Made by a program: the position numbers and the translations under genes. From positions 24,808-88,807 of the forward strand of contig JABDDT010000002.1 of the NCBI GenBank assembly GCA_013287475.1: a DNA stretch of 64,000 bases, given 5' to 3'. Below the pieces are notes generated by a model. That model was given only the letters and a program-made list of their open reading frames with translations. It was not told the DNA's origin and ran no database searches. Every line of letters starts with the position of its first letter. Position 1 is the stretch's first letter. Source of the stretch: Bacteroidota bacterium. GTDB lineage: Bacteria > Bacteroidota > Bacteroidia > Chitinophagales > Chitinophagaceae. Positions 61,691-64,000 of the stretch are shown here, piece by piece.

Positions 61691-62118
61691 AAATAAGCTT
61701 TCATTAATGAAATAAAAAATATCGCATAAAAGGTCATATTCATAATTTGGATTATTTGATTTAATTCAGGAGCTGTATTAAGCCAAATAAAATAACTAAA
61801 TTGAAGAGGAGTCATAATACTTGAATAAAATAGCGATCCACATATTACTATAAAAATGGCGTCAGTTTTAAAATTTACCACAAATTCAGAATTCATAACT
61901 TCAAAAAAAGAAGGCAGCAGCCCGGGAATAAACTTAGGTTGTGAACCCCAGCTTATAAACTCCTGGTGTTTGTTATTTATTATATTATCCTGGCGGCTGA
62001 TAGTATCCTGACACCGGGTCGAAGGAACAAAAATGAACATTGAAAAGGCCAAAACAAAGAATCTGGATTTCCCAGGGTTCTTAAGCGATTTAATATTTTC
62101 ACCTTGTGTTCGTTCCAT
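61645..62118 (-). CDS. Membrane protein resembling only the C-terminal part of the seven-helix family
   Basis: This 157-residue protein begins with an apparent signal or first helix (RFFVLAFSMFIFVPST), then a polar stretch (QDTISRQDNIINNKHQ), and then two hydrophobic helices (FIVICGSLFYSSIMTPLQF and IMNMTFYAIFFISLMKAYLC). The second part lines up by pattern with the last two helices of the protein at 57778; helices 1-5 are absent. It could be a truncated or recombined relic, or a minimal sensor unit. It overlaps and probably cotranscribes with the kinase at 60902. Confidence 0.6.
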   Translation of the reverse strand: MERTQGENIKSLKNPGKSRFFVLAFSMFIFVPSTRCQDTISRQDNIINNKHQEFISWGSQPKFIPGLLPSFFEVMNSEFVVNFKTDAIFIVICGSLFYSSIMTPLQFSYFIWLNTAPELNQIIQIMNMTFYAIFFISLMKAYLCPSPNQKQLQSFPL

Positions 62119-62192
62119 GGCTTCAATATTCTAAAATTGCACAACCCAAACGTCTATATAAAGAAAGGAAGGTGGCCACATTTTTTATAAAA

Positions 62193-62224
62193 GGCTTACC
62201 AGCGTTTCTCTTAAAGTGGTAAGC
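62193..62224 (-). terminator. Hairpin downstream of the regulator at 62348
   Basis: On the minus strand, GCTTACC and GGTAAGC arms are followed by CTTTTATAAAAAA. It is a second hairpin behind the stronger one at 62263-62283. Confidence 0.45.
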
Positions 62225-62262
62225 AGAGGTAACACTTTCGAAGTAGTTCTATTATAAGGCAT

Positions 62263-62283
62263 AAAAAGGTAGCCTTCGCTACC
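62263..62283 (-). terminator. Rho-independent terminator of the regulator at 62348
   Basis: On the minus strand, GGTAGC-GAAG-GCTACC is followed at once by TTTTTATG, a compact hairpin with a GAAG loop and U-run. Confidence 0.85.
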
Positions 62284-62317
62284 GGATGCGTCACACTGCG
62301 GTGTCTGGCCCCTTCGG

Positions 62318-62347
62318 ATCCTCACACTCTCACACTCTCACACTTTC
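62318..62347. repeat. Octamer array, TCACACTC type
   Basis: Three 8-nt words TCACACTC, TCACACTC, TCACACTT end at the stop codon of the regulator gene. The same word family occurs at 12838-12886 and, on the other strand, at 17937-17970. Confidence 0.75.
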
Positions 62348-63019
62348 TTATGGCTGTTCAATAATACCATTTTTCACCGCATACATAACCAGGCCGGCCA
62401 TGGACTTGGCACCGGTTTTAGTTTTGAGTTTGTCGCGGATGGCTTCGACGGTGCGGGGGCTGATATCGACGAGGTCGGCGATTTCTTTGGTAGTTTTTTC
62501 CTCGCACATCATTTTGAGGATGGTGGTTTCTTTTTCGGTGAGGCTGGCTTCCAGGGGCATATGCGGTTCTGTGCGTTTGGTGCGCAAACCGGCTAACAGG
62601 GCTTTGTTGGTGAGTTCATTGAAATAGAATTCCTGTTCATAACAGGTCTTGATGGCATTATAAATATTTTCAGAGTCGGTGTTTTTGGTCAGGTAAGAAT
62701 TGGCGCCTATTTCCATGAGTTTGGAGATCATGGAATGGTCGTTGTGCATGGAAAGGATAATCACTTTAATCTGGGGATAGAGTTTACGGATCTCCGGCAG
62801 GGTGGTAATACCGTCCATGATGGGCATTTGTATATCCAGGAGGATCACATCGGGCTCCATATGTTTCAAAAGGTTGAGAAGCTGCATGCCGTTGTCGGCT
62901 TCAGCTATGAGTTCCACGTCTTTCTTGATAGAAAGTGCGGTTTTTACGCCAGCCCGGAACAAGGCGTGGTCGTCGGCGATAATTACTTTGATTGTTCCGT
63001 TGGTTTCTGGCTTTTTCAT
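62348..63019 (-). CDS. NarL/LuxR-family response regulator
   Basis: This 223-residue regulator has Asp62 in ILLDIQMPIMDG, Ser in ILSMHNDHS, Lys in YLTKNTDS and the HTH TKEIADLVDISPRTVEAIRDKLKT. The gene is clearly more GC-rich than the neighbouring kinase operon. It has no kinase next to it; the divergent membrane protein at 63695 may be its sensor-side neighbour. Its upstream region holds CCCTTAGGG at 63037 and a strong palindrome at 63141-63155. Confidence 0.93.
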   Translation of the reverse strand: MKKPETNGTIKVIIADDHALFRAGVKTALSIKKDVELIAEADNGMQLLNLLKHMEPDVILLDIQMPIMDGITTLPEIRKLYPQIKVIILSMHNDHSMISKLMEIGANSYLTKNTDSENIYNAIKTCYEQEFYFNELTNKALLAGLRTKRTEPHMPLEASLTEKETTILKMMCEEKTTKEIADLVDISPRTVEAIRDKLKTKTGAKSMAGLVMYAVKNGIIEQP

Positions 63020-63036
63020 ACGGTGAATTTATGGTA

Positions 63037-63047
63037 TCCCTTAGGGA
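63037..63047. promoter_or_regulatory. CCCTTAGGG palindrome upstream of the regulator at 62348
   Basis: TCCCT-T-AGGGA has perfect 5-bp arms, 17 bp upstream of the start codon; it belongs to the CCCTTA motif group and could be an autoregulatory site. Confidence 0.4.
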
Positions 63048-63140
63048 AACTGACACTAAAAATGATAAAAAAAGGTGACTGTTACTATAGGAAAACTACG
63101 AAATTAAACGATTTCGGATTATACTGCGGGGCAATTTTTA

Positions 63141-63155
63141 CGTAGTTAAACTACG
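63141..63155. promoter_or_regulatory. Palindrome CGTAGTT-A-AACTACG
   Basis: Perfect 7-bp arms about one central base, 121 bp upstream of the regulator start. Half-site-like ACTACG (63095-63100), CCGTAG (63161-63166) and the palindrome CTACTAGTAG (63193-63202) lie nearby. Size and symmetry fit a NarL/LuxR dimer site. Confidence 0.5.
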
Positions 63156-63259
63156 GATTGCCGTAGGAAAAGCCCATAGAGGGATCGAAAACCTACTAGT
63201 AGTGCCGTAAATGCCGAATAGCGAAAATTGAGAAAACCTGCTCTTTTTCAAAGAATATG

Positions 63260-63391
63260 TTAATTATACATTTGGTTTAAGTTGATTGACGGGAACAAGC
63301 AACGTTAAATCCAATATCCAGAGAATTACCCGTCCATAAAGAGTTTCCAATATCCACCGAAAGACACGCGAAGTCCAATGTCAATCAACTT
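63260..63391 (-). repeat. MITE-like element, copy 2
   Basis: Perfect 11-bp terminal inverted repeats AAGTTGATTGA (63279-63289) and TCAATCAACTT (63381-63391), with the conserved flank TAAACCAAATGTA (minus-strand sense). Homologous to 59275-59404 in inverted orientation. Confidence 0.65.
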
Positions 63392-63529
63392 ATTTTTTTA
63401 GATAGCCCGTTTTTTCCGATATACCCGGATCCGCCAAACCCGGTTGAAAAAGACGGCCTGTGAAAAGCCAAAAGAGCCAATCCAATCCTTCTGAAGACCA
63501 TCGTTAAGTTCTAGTTCATCATTTTACTG

Positions 63530-63577
63530 CCTGCTTTTTCGTGAGATCTTTATCTGCGGAAAAGCAGGTTTTTTATT
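63530..63577 (+). terminator. Plus-strand terminator with no upstream ORF
   Basis: CCTGCTTTT and AAAAGCAGG arms pair perfectly, followed by TTTTTTATT. It must end a transcript starting within 63020-63530. Confidence 0.7.
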
Positions 63578-63694
63578 CCTTTAGCTAACTTCAATTTCAT
63601 CTTTCCATACGGAATTTAATTCATATAAAAAGGTGATTATACCCCAACGTTTTTAAAATATCTCCTTATATATTCGTTGGAAAGGAAAATATTT

Positions 63695-64000
63695 ATGGAT
63701 TTAGCTATCAATATCGCTGATTGGCTTGCAATTATCTCCATCACCATTGCATTCATTATTAGTCTGACGCATCGAAATAAAAAAGTATTGTTGCCTCTTC
63801 AATTATATATTTCTATCTCATTATTGGTGAACTTGTTTTTAGAGATTACGGAATTTTTACCAAACTACGATTCTTCAAGAAGAATTTCAAGCGCTGTATA
63901 CAATTTATATTCTCTTGTAGAAATATCAATATTGTTATATTTTATCCACAGTAATTTAAAAAGAAAAGAGTTTCGCCTCATTTTGAAAGTCTTTCTGTTG
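63695..64000 (+). CDS. N-terminal part of a seven-helix membrane protein (cut by window end)
   Basis: The frame is open from ATG 63695 to the window end (102 codons). It begins MDLAINIADWLAIISITIAF and contains hydrophobic segments near 9-27, 36-51 and 70-85, with LVEISILLYFIHSNLKRKEF matching FVEYSLLSYFFYLTIKLR in the protein at 57778. It is AT-rich like that gene. The regulator at 62348 is divergent. I infer a third member of the same uncharacterised family; a kinase may follow outside the window. Confidence 0.7.
   Translation, partial: MDLAINIADWLAIISITIAFIISLTHRNKKVLLPLQLYISISLLVNLFLEITEFLPNYDSSRRISSAVYNLYSLVEISILLYFIHSNLKRKEFRLILKVFLL

Larger units (their letters stand above)
63020..63694. 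other. 675-bp region without a gene; operator-like sites, repeat element and a terminator
   Basis: From left to right it contains TCCCTTAGGGA (63037-63047), a 15-bp palindrome (63141-63155), CTACTAGTAG (63193-63202), MITE-like copy 2 (63260-63391) and a plus-strand terminator (63530-63577). No ORF precedes that terminator on the plus strand, so a non-coding transcript is possible. Confidence 0.6.

Overview
The window looks like chromosomal DNA of a Bacteroidota bacterium, most likely of the Chitinophagales/Sphingobacteriales type. I infer this from several features: T9SS-type C-terminal sorting domains on large secreted proteins; TAnnTTTG-type -7 promoter boxes with almost no Shine-Dalgarno sequences; the bamD-rpoZ-coaBC-DUF4835-DUF4296 gene order; an rpsF-rpsR-rplI cluster without ssb; and MacB/FtsX-type permeases close to 800 residues. 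I saw no rRNA, tRNA, CRISPR array, prophage or transposase gene. 

Layout. 0-8 kb holds housekeeping genes: an M1 peptidase, an LptF/G permease, citrate synthase, a small four-helix-bundle gene inside a long inverted repeat, and the methionine genes metZ and metX around an OsmC gene. 8-18 kb is an export operon (HlyD adaptor, ABC ATPase, FtsX permease, second ABC ATPase, TolC) divergent from an NtrC-type regulator and its histidine kinase, followed by a class I amidotransferase. 18-32 kb carries three T9SS-secreted proteins, a HAD phosphatase, mnmA, ssb, an oxidoreductase pair and aspartate kinase. 32-44 kb has an L,D-transpeptidase, an RRM protein, ribosomal proteins S6/S18/L9, htpG, an ANT(6)-like gene, recJ, a polyprenyl synthase and an OmpA-family protein. 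44-52 kb has the bamD-to-DUF4296 cluster and a CoA-transferase whose two subunit genes are split by an unrelated gene. 52-56 kb has a second FtsX permease, an SDR protein and a membrane protein. 56-64 kb is a dense signalling region: four NarL/LuxR response regulators, two sensor-less histidine kinases and three related multi-pass membrane proteins (one intact, one apparently N-truncated, one cut by the window end). 

The most striking property is not a gene. At least fifteen intergenic gaps are filled with degenerate tandem words of exactly 7 nt (GCCTAAA, CATATCC, GGTCAAC, GCTTAAC, AATTAAT types), or of 8 nt (CCATACTC, CATTTCCC types). The 7-nt phase holds even where one word type changes into another. 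Several loci are long inverted repeats in which both arms carry the words in the same order around a unique spacer, and many arrays run into the stop or start codon of the adjacent gene. One 602-bp locus has arms of about 70 bp flanking a four-helix-bundle (S23/IVP-like) ORF, which suggests a mobile or self-copying element. Separately, a 130-bp element with AAGTTGATTGA-type terminal inverted repeats occurs twice in the signalling region, and a CCCTTA-type motif recurs upstream of surface-protein and regulator genes. 

All calls come from reading the sequence and translations. Family names rest on remembered motifs, with no database search.
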